A stretch of DNA of 64,000 nt from JAQUYS01 sp964430665 (GTDB lineage: Archaea > Nanobdellota > Nanobdellia > Woesearchaeales > SKGA01), in NCBI GenBank assembly GCA_964430665.1, contig CAYSFC010000002.1, positions 26,399 through 90,398 on the forward strand. The letters are read 5' to 3'. Below are positions 42,751 to 50,699 of this stretch, piece by piece (the stretch's first letter is position 1; each line of letters opens with the position of its first letter). The position numbers and the translations under genes were made by a program. Under the pieces are notes generated by a model that worked only from the letters and a program-made list of their open reading frames with translations, had not been told where the DNA came from and did no database searches.

Positions 42751-43146
42751 ATGAAAAAAATAGTTATAAGTGGTAAGAGAAAAAGTGCAATTGCACGTGC
42801 TACTGTTACTAAGGGAACTGGAAAAGTAAAAATTAATAATTTAGATCTTTCAGTTTATGAACCTTTAATTGCAAGACTCAGATTACAAGAACCTTTGATA
42901 CTTGCAGGGAATGTTATTAACAAATACGACATCTCACTTAATATAAATGGTGGAGGCGTTATGAGTCAAACTAGTGCAGCTAGATTAGCAATTGCTAGAG
43001 GACTTGTTGAAGTTGAACCAAAACTTAAGGAAGCTTTCGTAAATTATGACAGACAATTATTAGTTGCAGATGTACGTAGAAAAGAGTCAAGAAAACCAAA
43101 TTGTAGCGGAAAAGCGAGATCCAAAAGACAGAAATCGTACCGTTAA
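42751..43146 (+). CDS. rps9: 30S ribosomal protein S9
   Basis: 131 aa. A GTG at 42742 is in frame but lies in the GGTGAT ribosome site, so the ATG at 42751 is used. uS9: ISGKRKSAIARATVTKGTGK at the N terminus and the C-terminal SKRQKSYR that touches the P-site tRNA. Standard order after L13. Confidence 0.95.
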   Translation: MKKIVISGKRKSAIARATVTKGTGKVKINNLDLSVYEPLIARLRLQEPLILAGNVINKYDISLNINGGGVMSQTSAARLAIARGLVEVEPKLKEAFVNYDRQLLVADVRRKESRKPNCSGKARSKRQKSYR

Positions 43147-43185
43147 TTTTTTTATTTTTATTAATTAAAATTTAAGAGGCCAAAA

Positions 43186-43383
43186 ATGATAATTCCAATC
43201 AGATGTATTAGTTGTGGAAAACCTATAGGTCACCTGTGGGAGGATTTTAAATCCCGAGTTCAAAATGGTGAAAATAGAAAAGAAGTTCTAGACGAACTAG
43301 GTTTAGAAAGATATTGTTGTAGATCTATGTTTATATCTCATGTTGATTTAATAGATACTGCAGCACATTTCAAAAAATGTTGA
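43186..43383 (+). CDS. rpoN: RNA polymerase subunit N (Rpo10)
   Basis: 65 aa, homologue of eukaryotic Rpb10. Zinc-binding CISCGKP (Cys7, Cys10) and ERYCCRSMF (adjacent Cys44-Cys45), the atypical zinc bundle of the family. TTAAGAGGCC upstream supplies the ribosome site. The last codons overlap the next gene by 7 bases. Confidence 0.97.
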   Translation: MIIPIRCISCGKPIGHLWEDFKSRVQNGENRKEVLDELGLERYCCRSMFISHVDLIDTAAHFKKC

Positions 43384-43657
43384 AAAGAGGTAGACCGACT
43401 AAAAGTATTGTTAGAAATAGATTAGTCGAGATATTGTATGTTTTAGGTAGGGAAACTGCTTACAACCTACATAAATTTTATTTAGAAATCTTTGGGAAAA
43501 TTTCTCAAAGGAATATTTATTATCAGCTTCAAAAAGGAGTTGATTTAGATTTATTTCAAGTTGAAGAAAAACTTGATGAAAAAGGAAATTTTTCTTGGGG
43601 TGAGGTGGCAAGAAAAACTTACTATAAATTGGGTAAGGCTGCAAGCCCACAAATTGA
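43377..43657 (+). CDS. Winged-helix-like protein, 3' end lost in gap
   Basis: At least 93 residues before the N run. Basic N terminus (KRGRPTKSIVRNRLVEILY), then helices AYNLHKFYLEIFGKISQRNIYYQLQKG, split here as AYNLHKFYLEIFG and SQRNIYYQLQKG, resembling a winged-helix or PadR-like DNA/RNA-binding fold, and an aromatic KTYYKLGKAASPQ. It overlaps rpoN by 7 bases, so it belongs to the ribosomal/polymerase operon and is probably expressed with it. The family is not one I can name. Confidence 0.6.
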
Positions 43658-43757
43658 NNNNNNNNNNNNNNNNNNNNNNNNNNNNNNNNNNNNNNNNNNN
43701 NNNNNNNNNNNNNNNNNNNNNNNNNNNNNNNNNNNNNNNNNNNNNNNNNNNNNNNNN
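43658..43757. other. Assembly gap of 100 N (real, unknown size)
   Basis: Exactly 100 N. Unlike the gap at 3878, the flanks do not overlap in sequence. The 3' ends of the two convergent genes at 43377 and 44453 are missing here. Confidence 0.9.
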
Positions 43758-44453
43758 AAAATTAATTAATTTTTCTTTTTTTTCTTCCATTTTTCCAGTT
43801 TGAATTTCTATTTTAGAATTTAATTTATTTTGGATCAACCAATAATCAGAAGGAATTATTTCATCTTCATTTAATTGGTCTAAAGAAAACCATTTTAATT
43901 TTCCATGAGGAGAAAGCTTGAATTTTTCTTCATCTGTTTTCATTTTTACAAAGTTTAGAATGAAAGAATGTTGAATTGAATCATCTTTTTTAACATGTTC
44001 ATGAAATATAGAACAGAATTTCTCAAACTCTGCATCTATTCCTGTCTTTTCCAAAATATGTCTTTTAGCAGCTTCTTCAAAACTTTCTTCGAGTTTAATT
44101 TTTCCACCAATCATAGACCAGTAATTTTGATAAGGTCTTTTGTTACGTTTAATTAAAAGAATTTTATTATTATTAATTAATGCAACTAAAATAACTGGTA
44201 AAGGACTATGTTTATCTTCAATTATATTTGTTAAAATAGGAATATATTTTTCAGCTTCTGTAGTAAGAGAATAAAAATCTCCTTCTTTTTGAATTAAACC
44301 TTCTTTTCGCATCTGATCTAAATGATAACTAACCATATTTGAACGAATTTTAACACTCTTCTCTATTTGATTAAATTTAAGTTTAGAGTTCTCACTAAAT
44401 AAACTAAATATTTCTTTTCGTTCTTTTTTAGCTAGCGAACTTATAGTCTTCAT
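43758..44453 (-). CDS. Winged-helix/Nudix regulator-like protein, 3' end lost in gap
   Basis: About 232 residues visible. An ArsR-like winged helix (1-75: KKERKEIFSLFSENSKL, then VSYHLDQMRKEGLIQKEGD) is followed by a Nudix fold (85-210). The Nudix box is GGKIKLEESFEEAAKRHILEK-TG, so the catalytic REUxEE is RHILEK: two of the three catalytic glutamates are replaced. This recalls NrtR regulators, where a non-catalytic Nudix domain senses a nucleotide, though here the DNA-binding domain comes first. Divergent, 64 bases from a Nudix hydrolase gene. Confidence 0.8.
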
Positions 44454-44517
44454 TTAGTCAGGAAAACTCGAGGAACTATTTAAATAATACTTATAATGTT
44501 TTTAAATAAGTGATAAT
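44454..44517. promoter_or_regulatory. Divergent promoter, Nudix regulator / Nudix hydrolase
   Basis: 64 bases with CTATTTAAATAATACTTATA and TTTTTAAATAAG TATA-like sequences for both directions. AACTCGAGGAACT near 44466-44478 could be a short operator. Both genes probably have short or no leaders. Confidence 0.45.
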
Positions 44518-44982
44518 ATGAATGATTTAAAAGATAAGGCTCATTATGTTGCTGTTACAGGGATTGTTTGCAAAGAAGATAAATTTCTTATTTGTAAACG
44601 AAGTATGAAGGAGAAAATATTTCCAGGAAAATGGTGTGTTCCGGGTGGAAAATTACAACAATCAGACTTCATAAATACAAATAAAGATACTGATTCACAC
44701 TGGTTTGATGTCTTAGAAAAAACACTCAAAAAAGAAATAAAAGAAGAAACAAATTTGGAAATAAATAATATAGGATATGTCTCAAATTTAGCTTTAATTA
44801 GACCAAACGGACATTCTACAATAATATTAAGTTTATTTGCTGATTTTAAAGAAGGCAAAGTTAAATTACAGGAAGATGAATTAATAGATTATGCTTGGGT
44901 TAATTTAGAAGAAGCTAAAGACTATGATTTAATAGATAATATATATGAACAACTAGAAAAAGTAGCGTCTCTTAGGAAATAA
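44518..44982 (+). CDS. Nudix hydrolase
   Basis: 154 aa. IVCKEDKFLICKRS then a Nudix box with a long insertion: GGK, about 22 residues (including NTNKDTDSHWFDVLEKT), then LKKEIKEETNLEI, so the catalytic EIKEE is intact but the first Arg is Lys and the Gly is Asn. Such loops occur in MutT-related and NADH/ADP-ribose hydrolases. Substrate not predictable. The neighbouring divergent Nudix regulator-like gene suggests a pair in which the regulator senses the substrate or product. Confidence 0.85.
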   Translation: MNDLKDKAHYVAVTGIVCKEDKFLICKRSMKEKIFPGKWCVPGGKLQQSDFINTNKDTDSHWFDVLEKTLKKEIKEETNLEINNIGYVSNLALIRPNGHSTIILSLFADFKEGKVKLQEDELIDYAWVNLEEAKDYDLIDNIYEQLEKVASLRK

Positions 44983-45011
44983 TTATAAATGAGTTTGTAT
45001 AAGATTGTTAC

Positions 45012-46127
45012 ATGTTAAGAAAAATTCAATCTGCTTCAATTAAAAATAAACGTGTGTTTATTAGGTGTGATTTTAATGTTCCAACAAAAGATGGAAAAGT
45101 TTTAGATGATTATAGAATAAAAAATTCCATTGAAACAATAAAATATGTTCTAAAGAAAAAACCTGAACAAATTATTCTAGCAAGTCATCTAGGAAGACCG
45201 GAAGGCTACGAAAAGAAATTATCTTTAAATCCAATAATTAAAGTTCTTGAAAAATATTTGAAAAGAAAAGTTTATTTTGCAGACAGTGGAATTATTCCCA
45301 AAGAAAAAATAGTTCTTTTAGAAAACTTAAGATTTCATGCCGAAGAAAAAGAAGGTTCTAAATCATTTGCGAATTACCTTTCTGCCTATGTTGATATTTA
45401 TATTAATGATGCTTTTGGAACAGCACATAGAAAAGACACTTCAGTTTATGAACTACCCAAATTATTGCCTTCTTACGCTGGATTGTTAATTCAAAAAGAA
45501 ATTAAAAATTTAAAATTAAAACAGAAAAAACCAACAGTAGCAATATTTTGTTCATTAAAAGTTAAAGATAAAATTCCTTTCTTGAAAAAATTATTAAAAG
45601 AAGTAGATAAAGTAATAATTGCAGGTGCAACTGAGTTCACTTTCTTCAAATCACAAGGAGTTGAAGTTGGAAAATCTTTTGTGGAAGAAGAATCTTTCTC
45701 GGAAGTTGATAAATTACTTAAAAAATATTCTTCTAAGATTATTTTCCCCGTAGATTTTGTAGGTATTGCTAGAAATAAAAAAATAAGTGCTCCTTTTGAT
45801 GAAATTCCCAAACAAATGAATTGTCTTGACGTAGGTCCTAAATCAGTTAAATTATTTAAGGCTGTTTTGAAAAGTGCTAAATCAATTATATGGAATGGAT
45901 CTTTAGGAAAGTTTGAAGAAAAACCTTTTGATAAATCCAACAATGAAGTTGGTAAGTTTGTCGCTAAGTTAAATGTTGACACTTTAATTTGTGGCGGAGA
46001 TACTGTTTCTTCTTTGAGTAAAATAAAATTTAATAAAAAGAAAACATATTTTTCCACAGGCGGCGGGGCTGCTTTAAAGTTTTTAGCTGGTGAGAAAATG
46101 CCTGCTTTAGAAGTTCTGAAGAAGTAA
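45012..46127 (+). CDS. pgk: Phosphoglycerate kinase
   Basis: 371 aa, about 20 shorter than usual. RVFIRCDFNVPTKDGKVLDDYRI and SHLGRP bind 3-phosphoglycerate. Substitutions stand out: the usual GGAKVSDK reads CSLKVKDK, WNGPMGVFE is WNGSLGKFE, and the ATP loop GGGDS is CGGDT. The catalytic Arg and the nucleotide-binding Lys remain, so the enzyme is probably active. Overall resemblance is to bacterial PGKs. TATA-like ATTATAAATG (44983-44992) gives a leaderless or nearly leaderless transcript. Confidence 0.9.
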   Translation: MLRKIQSASIKNKRVFIRCDFNVPTKDGKVLDDYRIKNSIETIKYVLKKKPEQIILASHLGRPEGYEKKLSLNPIIKVLEKYLKRKVYFADSGIIPKEKIVLLENLRFHAEEKEGSKSFANYLSAYVDIYINDAFGTAHRKDTSVYELPKLLPSYAGLLIQKEIKNLKLKQKKPTVAIFCSLKVKDKIPFLKKLLKEVDKVIIAGATEFTFFKSQGVEVGKSFVEEESFSEVDKLLKKYSSKIIFPVDFVGIARNKKISAPFDEIPKQMNCLDVGPKSVKLFKAVLKSAKSIIWNGSLGKFEEKPFDKSNNEVGKFVAKLNVDTLICGGDTVSSLSKIKFNKKKTYFSTGGGAALKFLAGEKMPALEVLKK

Positions 46128-46132
46128 TATTA

Positions 46133-46576
46133 TTAACTTTTCTCTCTTCTTAAATAATTTCCAATATCTAAATTATTTTGATATATTTTTCTATTACCTT
46201 CTCTCTTTTTTATAGCGTAACCAAGAACTTCTTTTTTTTCATTCAAAACAATAACTCTTTTAGCTGAAGAACCTTTAATTATATTTTCAGGAAATAAATC
46301 TCTTCCACATCCAAACAACCATGCAGATTTATCATTAACATATATTTTATCATCAGTATATTTAGCTAAAATTTTTATTAAAGCAATAGATGGTTTGAAT
46401 ATTTTTTTACATTCTCCCAAAAAAACACCTACAGAGAAAGGATCTAACTTTATATTTTTAATCAAATCTCTTAATTTTGGATCAATTAAAAAGTATTGTC
46501 TCCCGAGTTTTATAACTTCTTCAAAAGGAAATTCCATATCTGTCCAAGTCCTAATATACTTCTCAAATTCATCCAT
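46133..46576 (-). CDS. nip7: Nip7-like PUA-domain ribosome biogenesis protein
   Basis: 147 aa from the ATG at 46576. The frame is open further upstream (ATG 46615 and into rnp4), but the only TATA element, AAATATAAAAAC (46597-46608), predicts a leaderless start at 46576. N-terminal helical domain (SVGVFLGECKKIFKPSIALI), then PUA: KIYVNDKSAWLFGCGRD, RVIVLNEKKEVLGYAI and the C-terminal DIGNYLRRE, very close to the Nip7 ending DIGEYLREE. Nip7 assists pre-rRNA processing and 60S biogenesis. The longer 160-residue start cannot be excluded. Confidence 0.8.
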   Translation of the reverse strand: MDEFEKYIRTWTDMEFPFEEVIKLGRQYFLIDPKLRDLIKNIKLDPFSVGVFLGECKKIFKPSIALIKILAKYTDDKIYVNDKSAWLFGCGRDLFPENIIKGSSAKRVIVLNEKKEVLGYAIKKREGNRKIYQNNLDIGNYLRREKS

Positions 46577-46627
46577 ACACATCAAAAAAGAGGTTAAGTT
46601 TTTATATTTACTCATTTTTTCATAACC
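46577..46627. promoter_or_regulatory. Shared bidirectional TATA box, nip7 / rnp4
   Basis: GTTTTTATATTTA (46597-46609) reads as a TATA box on both strands. The ATG of each gene lies 20-27 bases from it, so two leaderless transcripts would diverge from one element. Confidence 0.55.
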
Positions 46628-46933
46628 ATGGCGAGTAAAACTGCAATTTTCAAGAAACTTCGTAAAAAAAATGCAAAAGAACATATTAGAAGTCTTTTTG
46701 AACAACAACAAAATGCTTTGCTTGAAGATATGTCCCTCGCTCAAAGATATACGGATATTATTAGAAAAATATCAATGTCTTTTAAAATCAAACTTCCAAT
46801 AGAAGTAAAAAGAAGTTTTTGTAAACATTGTTATAGTGTTTTTCCTGCTTCAGGAAGAGTTAGGTTGCAAAATGGAAAAGTTGTAAAATATTGTGAAAAA
46901 TGTAGAAATTTCACTAGAATTCCATATAAATGA
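46628..46933 (+). CDS. rnp4: RNase P protein component 4 (Rpp21/Rnp4)
   Basis: 101 aa. Helical N terminus (RSLFEQQQNALLEDMSLAQRY) that packs on Rpp29, and a zinc ribbon with CKHC and CEKC (FCKHCYSVFPASG, YCEKCRNF). Part of the archaeal RNase P holoenzyme that matures tRNA 5' ends. Together with endA and rnz, three tRNA-trimming activities are in this window. Immediately after its stop lies the rod-shaped RNA at 46934-47000. Confidence 0.95.
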   Translation: MASKTAIFKKLRKKNAKEHIRSLFEQQQNALLEDMSLAQRYTDIIRKISMSFKIKLPIEVKRSFCKHCYSVFPASGRVRLQNGKVVKYCEKCRNFTRIPYK

Positions 46934-47000
46934 ACCCTGTGCTACTCGAATTCTGTCATCAAGGCATCGTGCCCGCTCTAGAACCTTAAGGACACAGGGT
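46934..47000 (+). ncRNA. Candidate rod-shaped small RNA (H/ACA-like shape) or terminator
   Basis: Perfect 8-bp basal stem ACCCTGTG/CACAGGGT (46934-46941, 46993-47000), then a 9 x 9 internal loop, TTCT/AGAA, an 8 x 6 loop, and apical GGCA-TCG-TGCC. AGA directly follows the basal stem, in the place of the ANA box of archaeal H/ACA guides, and a TTTTTT tract lies 20 bases on. The upper loop does not clearly form a kink-turn, so guide function is only a possibility. A large terminator hairpin is the alternative. Confidence 0.45.
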
Positions 47001-47085
47001 AGATTGTTGTTAATTTTTTACAATTTAAATACCTACCTATAATATTTATATATTCTTGTAGATTTGTTAAGAATGGTGAATTTAA

Positions 47086-48216
47086 ATGAAATCAGAAAAA
47101 ATTCAAAAAATAGTGGAATTAACAAAACAATTGGTTGCGTTTCGATCAGAAACTAAAAATCCAACAAAAGTTAACGAAGCTCATGAATTTTTACAAAATT
47201 ATATTCAAGAGAGAAAAGATGTTGATGTAAAAATATTTGAAAAAAATAACGTAAAATCATATTATTATACACGCAAAAATGTTTCTGGAAAAGAAATTTG
47301 CTTATGTGGACACATTGATGTAGTTCCTGCAAATGACGAACAATATACACCTACTTCAGATGAAAAATATATTTATGGTAGAGGCTCTGGTGATATGAAG
47401 GCAGGAGTTGCAGTAATGACACAAATATTCTTAGAAAACTCCGACAAAAATATTTCTCTACTTATAACAGGAGATGAAGAAGTTGGAGGACCTGATGGTG
47501 CAGGATATGTTTACGACAAAATAAATCCTACTTTAATGTTAATTTGTGAGCCTAGTTCAAATAAAATGATTCTAACAGAAAAAGCAGCTACATGGTTAGA
47601 GCTTGAAGTTAAAGCTCCTGGTGGACACGCAAGTAGACCTTGGCAAGCAAAAAACGCAATCGACATTTTAATAGATATAATCTCAGATATCCGTGCAAAA
47701 ATTCCAAGAAGGTTAGAAGAGTGTTGGGAAAATACTATGAATATTGGTGCTTTTGTTGGAGGAGATTATGTTATTGAAGAATCTGATGTAAAATTAAATT
47801 CTGCAAATAAAATTGCTCAACATGCTAAATGTAAATTAGATTTCAGATTAACTGAGAAAACCCAAATTGATGAGTTAATTCAACAAGTGCAAAAATTAAT
47901 TGATAAAAAAGAAAAAGATTTAGGAGAAAAATATTCACTTTCTTTAAAAAAATGTACGCACGTAGATTTAATGCACACTGTTTCAGACAATCCCTATGTG
48001 ATGTCTTTTAGAAAAGTTTTAAATTCGTTGGGAATTGATGATTCTCCTACAAAAGAACACGGTGCTAGTGATGGAAGATTCTTTTCAAAAAAAGGAATAC
48101 CTGTAATTTTATTTGGACCTAAATCAACAGGATATCACGCAGATAATGAAAAAGTTGAAATTGAATCAATAATAGAAACTTTTGAAGTTTTAGAAAAATT
48201 TATTCATCAAAACTAA
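47086..48216 (+). CDS. M20-family metallopeptidase/deacylase (ArgE/DapE type)
   Basis: 376 aa. Dizinc site: LCGHIDVVPA (His, Asp), GRGSGDMKAGVAV (bridging Asp), TGDEEVGGPDG (catalytic and metal Glu), CEPSS, and C-terminal KEHGASDGRFF with HADNE. A dimerisation domain (EVKAPGGHASRPW) is inserted as usual. Substrates in the family include acetylornithine, succinyl-diaminopimelate, carboxypeptidase G2 substrates and dipeptides; with no amino acid synthesis genes nearby a dipeptidase or amidase role is more likely. TATTTATATATTC promoter near 47045. Confidence 0.88.
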   Translation: MKSEKIQKIVELTKQLVAFRSETKNPTKVNEAHEFLQNYIQERKDVDVKIFEKNNVKSYYYTRKNVSGKEICLCGHIDVVPANDEQYTPTSDEKYIYGRGSGDMKAGVAVMTQIFLENSDKNISLLITGDEEVGGPDGAGYVYDKINPTLMLICEPSSNKMILTEKAATWLELEVKAPGGHASRPWQAKNAIDILIDIISDIRAKIPRRLEECWENTMNIGAFVGGDYVIEESDVKLNSANKIAQHAKCKLDFRLTEKTQIDELIQQVQKLIDKKEKDLGEKYSLSLKKCTHVDLMHTVSDNPYVMSFRKVLNSLGIDDSPTKEHGASDGRFFSKKGIPVILFGPKSTGYHADNEKVEIESIIETFEVLEKFIHQN

Positions 48217-48901
48217 ATAAATCTGTTTGACCAGTTTTCATTAATTTGTCAACCATTTCTTTTTCTTCTTTCAATCTTATTTTTCCTAACTCTTTAGAGG
48301 TTTTTAGATTTAATTCTTTAAATTCTCTTTTTTTGTTTTCAATATCATGTGTACATATAAATTTAATTCCTTTGAATGCACTACCTACTTTGAATTTTCC
48401 TGCATATAAAAAATGACGTATGAATCCTGCCACACCCCAATCAGCAATTAAATCTGCGTCTTGCAAAACTTTGATTTCAATACTTTTATTTTTTAATTTA
48501 TCTCCTCTGTTTGCATGATGTCTTGCAATTTCACAAACTTCATCAATAAATTCTTTTGAATGTCCTTCTTTTTTTAGAATACTTTTTATTATTGGAACGC
48601 CTAATTCAGGATGTTTTTCCCATTCTTCTTTTATTGTTTCTTTTTTACCATGTGAATTAAACAACTTAGATGACTTAAGTTTAATTTTTCCTATATCGTG
48701 TAGAATTGCAGCAACCAAAACTTGCTTTCTTTTAACTTTTAGATCTAAACCCTTCATTATTTCTTTTGCAGATTCATAAACTTGAACACTATAATACGTT
48801 TCATCATGAGGTCCTCTGTGAAAATGAGTGGTCCTCTTGTATCTTTCTTTAACTATAGAATAAAGTTTTTTGTAATCAGGATGTTTATCCTTTTGATTCA
48901 T
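48200..48901 (-). CDS. HD-domain phosphohydrolase
   Basis: 233 aa. HD superfamily metal site: YSVQVYESAKEIMKG-type first helix with His, LHDIGKIK (HD pair), HPELGVPIIKSIL and RHHANRG, DADLIADWG. Relatives hydrolyse nucleotides or cyclic nucleotides. An Asp in the last motif (LQDADLI) completes the site. The 3' end overlaps the M20 gene by 17 bases on the other strand. Substrate not predictable. Confidence 0.85.
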   Translation of the reverse strand: MNQKDKHPDYKKLYSIVKERYKRTTHFHRGPHDETYYSVQVYESAKEIMKGLDLKVKRKQVLVAAILHDIGKIKLKSSKLFNSHGKKETIKEEWEKHPELGVPIIKSILKKEGHSKEFIDEVCEIARHHANRGDKLKNKSIEIKVLQDADLIADWGVAGFIRHFLYAGKFKVGSAFKGIKFICTHDIENKKREFKELNLKTSKELGKIRLKEEKEMVDKLMKTGQTDLFSFDE

Positions 48902-48969
48902 GTTTAAAGGTTACTTTTGTTTATTTATAAATATTTTCAACATAATATCGAAATGTTTATATAGTAGTT

Positions 48970-48985
48970 ATGCATTATAATGCAT
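48970..48985. promoter_or_regulatory. 16-bp perfect palindrome at the DUF134 gene start
   Basis: Half-site ATGCATTA repeated in inverse; lies between the TATA-like GTTTATATAG (48953-48962) and the ATG at 48987, over the predicted transcript start. A helix-turn-helix dimer bound here would block transcription, and the adjacent gene encodes such a protein. Confidence 0.65.
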
Positions 48986-48986
48986 T

Positions 48987-49448
48987 ATGCCAAGACCAAG
49001 AAAACTAAAATTTGTTGACTTTAATCCAAATATAACTTACTTTAAACCACAAGGAGTGCCTTTAAGTACTTTAGATGAAGTAGTATTAGGTTTGGATGAA
49101 GTAGAGGCATTAAGGCTATTTGATATTAAAAAAATGAGCCAAGCTGATGCAGCAAACGAAATGAAAATTCATCAATCAACATTTCAAAGAACATTGGTTA
49201 GAGCAAGAGAAAAACTATCTGATGCTCTGATTAATGGAAAGGCAATAAAAATACATGGAGGTGATATTATGCCAGGTGGAGATAGAACAGGTCCTCAAGG
49301 AAAAGGTCCAAAAACAGGAAGAGGTTTAGGCTACTGTAGTGGAAGCGACAAACCAGGTTTTGAATCTGATGAACCTACACAAGGTTTAGGATTAAACAAC
49401 GGATTTAGACGAGGAAGAGGACAAGGTAGAGGAAGAAATAGAAATTAA
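48987..49448 (+). CDS. DUF134 helix-turn-helix regulator
   Basis: 153 aa. N-terminal DUF134 domain: MPRPRKLKFV, the sigma-70 region 4-like HTH LDEVEALRLFDIKKMSQADAANEM (split LDEVEALRLFD and MSQADAANEM), STFQRTLVRAREKLSDAL. C-terminal Gly/Arg-rich tail with PGGDRTGPQGKGPKTGRGLG and one Cys (DUF5320-like). In other archaea and bacteria this family sits beside NifX/NifB-like iron-molybdenum cofactor proteins, as here. Probably leaderless and self-regulated through the palindrome upstream. Confidence 0.85.
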   Translation: MPRPRKLKFVDFNPNITYFKPQGVPLSTLDEVVLGLDEVEALRLFDIKKMSQADAANEMKIHQSTFQRTLVRAREKLSDALINGKAIKIHGGDIMPGGDRTGPQGKGPKTGRGLGYCSGSDKPGFESDEPTQGLGLNNGFRRGRGQGRGRNRN

Positions 49449-49474
49449 TTAGTTTTAATTTCGGGGGAAATAGT

Positions 49475-49906
49475 TTGGATAAAAAAATATTTGCGAATTT
49501 AAAAGATTCGTTTTTAAGAGCAGGCAAATCATTATTTTTTAATTCACCCATAATTATAGGTGTTTTAATATTAATAGGATTAGCTAGAAATTTAATTGCT
49601 CTTGAAAATTATTCCAAATTATTTTCAAACTCTTTTTTAGATTCATTTATAGGTGCTTCTTTAGGAAGTATTTTAGCAGGAAATCCTATTACTAGTTATG
49701 TGGTAGGAGGGGAATTACTTAATCAAGGAATATCTTTAATTGCAATTACTGCTTTTTTAGTTTCATGGGTGACTGTTGGTTTAGTTCAAATGCCTGCAGA
49801 GATTTTGTTGTTAGGTAAAAAATACGCGATTACGAGAAATGTTGTTGCTTTCTTTTCTTCAATACTAGTTGCAATAATAACGGTCGGGGTGATTTCATTA
49901 ATATGA
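49475..49906 (+). CDS. Half-size permease (N-terminal half, COG0701-like)
   Basis: 143 aa. TTG start at 49475 with GGGGG 10 bases before it. About four spans; GNPITSYVVGGELLNQG and LVQMPAEILLLGKK follow the pattern of COG0701/ArsP-like permeases. Together with the next gene it equals one full-length permease, so the pair probably forms a heterodimer. The start codon of the partner overlaps its stop by 4 bases. Confidence 0.7.
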   Translation: MDKKIFANLKDSFLRAGKSLFFNSPIIIGVLILIGLARNLIALENYSKLFSNSFLDSFIGASLGSILAGNPITSYVVGGELLNQGISLIAITAFLVSWVTVGLVQMPAEILLLGKKYAITRNVVAFFSSILVAIITVGVISLI

Positions 49907-50406
49907 TTCCTGACGAAATTAAAAATCCACTGAAATTTTTAGGAGTTGTTTTAATAATATTACTTACAATTATGTTTGTAAATTTTGAAATATTTACATC
50001 TTCACTAATCTATACATACAAATTATTTTTGAATCTAATACCAACTTTATTATTAGTCTTATTGATGATGGGTTTATTTAACTTTTTCATCAAGCCAAAA
50101 CATTTAATAAAATATTTGGGAAAGAAAAAACCTATTCGTGCTTGGCTAGTATCATCATCATTAGGAATAATAAGTTCAGGCCCAATTTATCTTTGGTATC
50201 CTTTATTGTCTGAAGCTAGAGATAAGGGTGTAACAAATAATTCAATAACTATTTTTTTATATAATCGAGCAGTAAAGCCTGCCTTAATTCCTCTAATGAT
50301 TTTTTACTTTGGTTGGATTTATGTTGTAGTTTTAACTATTGTTATGATATTTATTGGCGGATTAAATGGGTATTTTGTTGAAAAAATTATGGAGATGAAA
50401 AAATGA
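49903..50406 (+). CDS. Half-size permease (C-terminal half)
   Basis: 167 aa with about five spans. GIISSGPIYLWYPLL and NRAVKPALIPLMIFYFGW mirror the G-x-P-containing half of COG0701 permeases. Overlaps both neighbours by 4 bases, so the cluster is translated as a unit. Substrate (metal, metalloid or thiol compound) unknown. Confidence 0.7.
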   Translation: MIPDEIKNPLKFLGVVLIILLTIMFVNFEIFTSSLIYTYKLFLNLIPTLLLVLLMMGLFNFFIKPKHLIKYLGKKKPIRAWLVSSSLGIISSGPIYLWYPLLSEARDKGVTNNSITIFLYNRAVKPALIPLMIFYFGWIYVVVLTIVMIFIGGLNGYFVEKIMEMKK

Positions 50407-50699
50407 TAATTGCAATAGGTTCTGAAGGTAAAACTTCTGAAGATTTAGTTAGTGATGTTTGTGGTAGAGCAACATATTTTCAAATATATAAAAATGGAGA
50501 TTTAATAGAAGTTATTAAAAATCCTTTTAAAATAGGCGGTGGAGGAGCAGGTTCAGCAGTTGCAAAAATGCTTGTTGATAAAGGTGCAGAATTAGTTATT
50601 TGTGGAAAATTAGGAGATAATATGACTGAATGGCTAATTTCTAAAAATGTTTCTCACAAAGAATTAAAAGGTATGCCTATCAAAGAGGTATTGAAATGA
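50403..50699 (+). CDS. NifX/NifB-like iron-molybdenum cofactor-binding protein
   Basis: 98 aa. Dinitrogenase iron-molybdenum cofactor fold: opens MIIAIGSEGKTSEDLVSDVCGRATYF, split as MIIAIGSEGKTSEDL and SDVCGRATYF, with IGGGGAGSAVAKMLVDKGAE later. The single Cys in VCGRA is where relatives have a His. Such proteins without nitrogenase are known from many archaea and are thought to carry Fe-S or metal clusters. Overlaps neighbours by 4 bases on each side. Confidence 0.8.
   Translation: MIIAIGSEGKTSEDLVSDVCGRATYFQIYKNGDLIEVIKNPFKIGGGGAGSAVAKMLVDKGAELVICGKLGDNMTEWLISKNVSHKELKGMPIKEVLK

Noticed and set aside
43658..43757. Second gap treated as another false gap
   Set aside because: Flanking sequences show no overlap, so missing DNA is likely; both neighbouring genes are truncated there.
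46577..46744. N-terminal extension of the Nip7-like frame to 203 codons
   Set aside because: It would overlap rnp4 antisense and has no Nip7-like sequence; the TATA position supports the start at 46576.
46934..47000. tRNA-like gene after rnp4
   Set aside because: The basal stem is tRNA-sized, but there is no T-arm GGTTCRA sequence and no anticodon arm.
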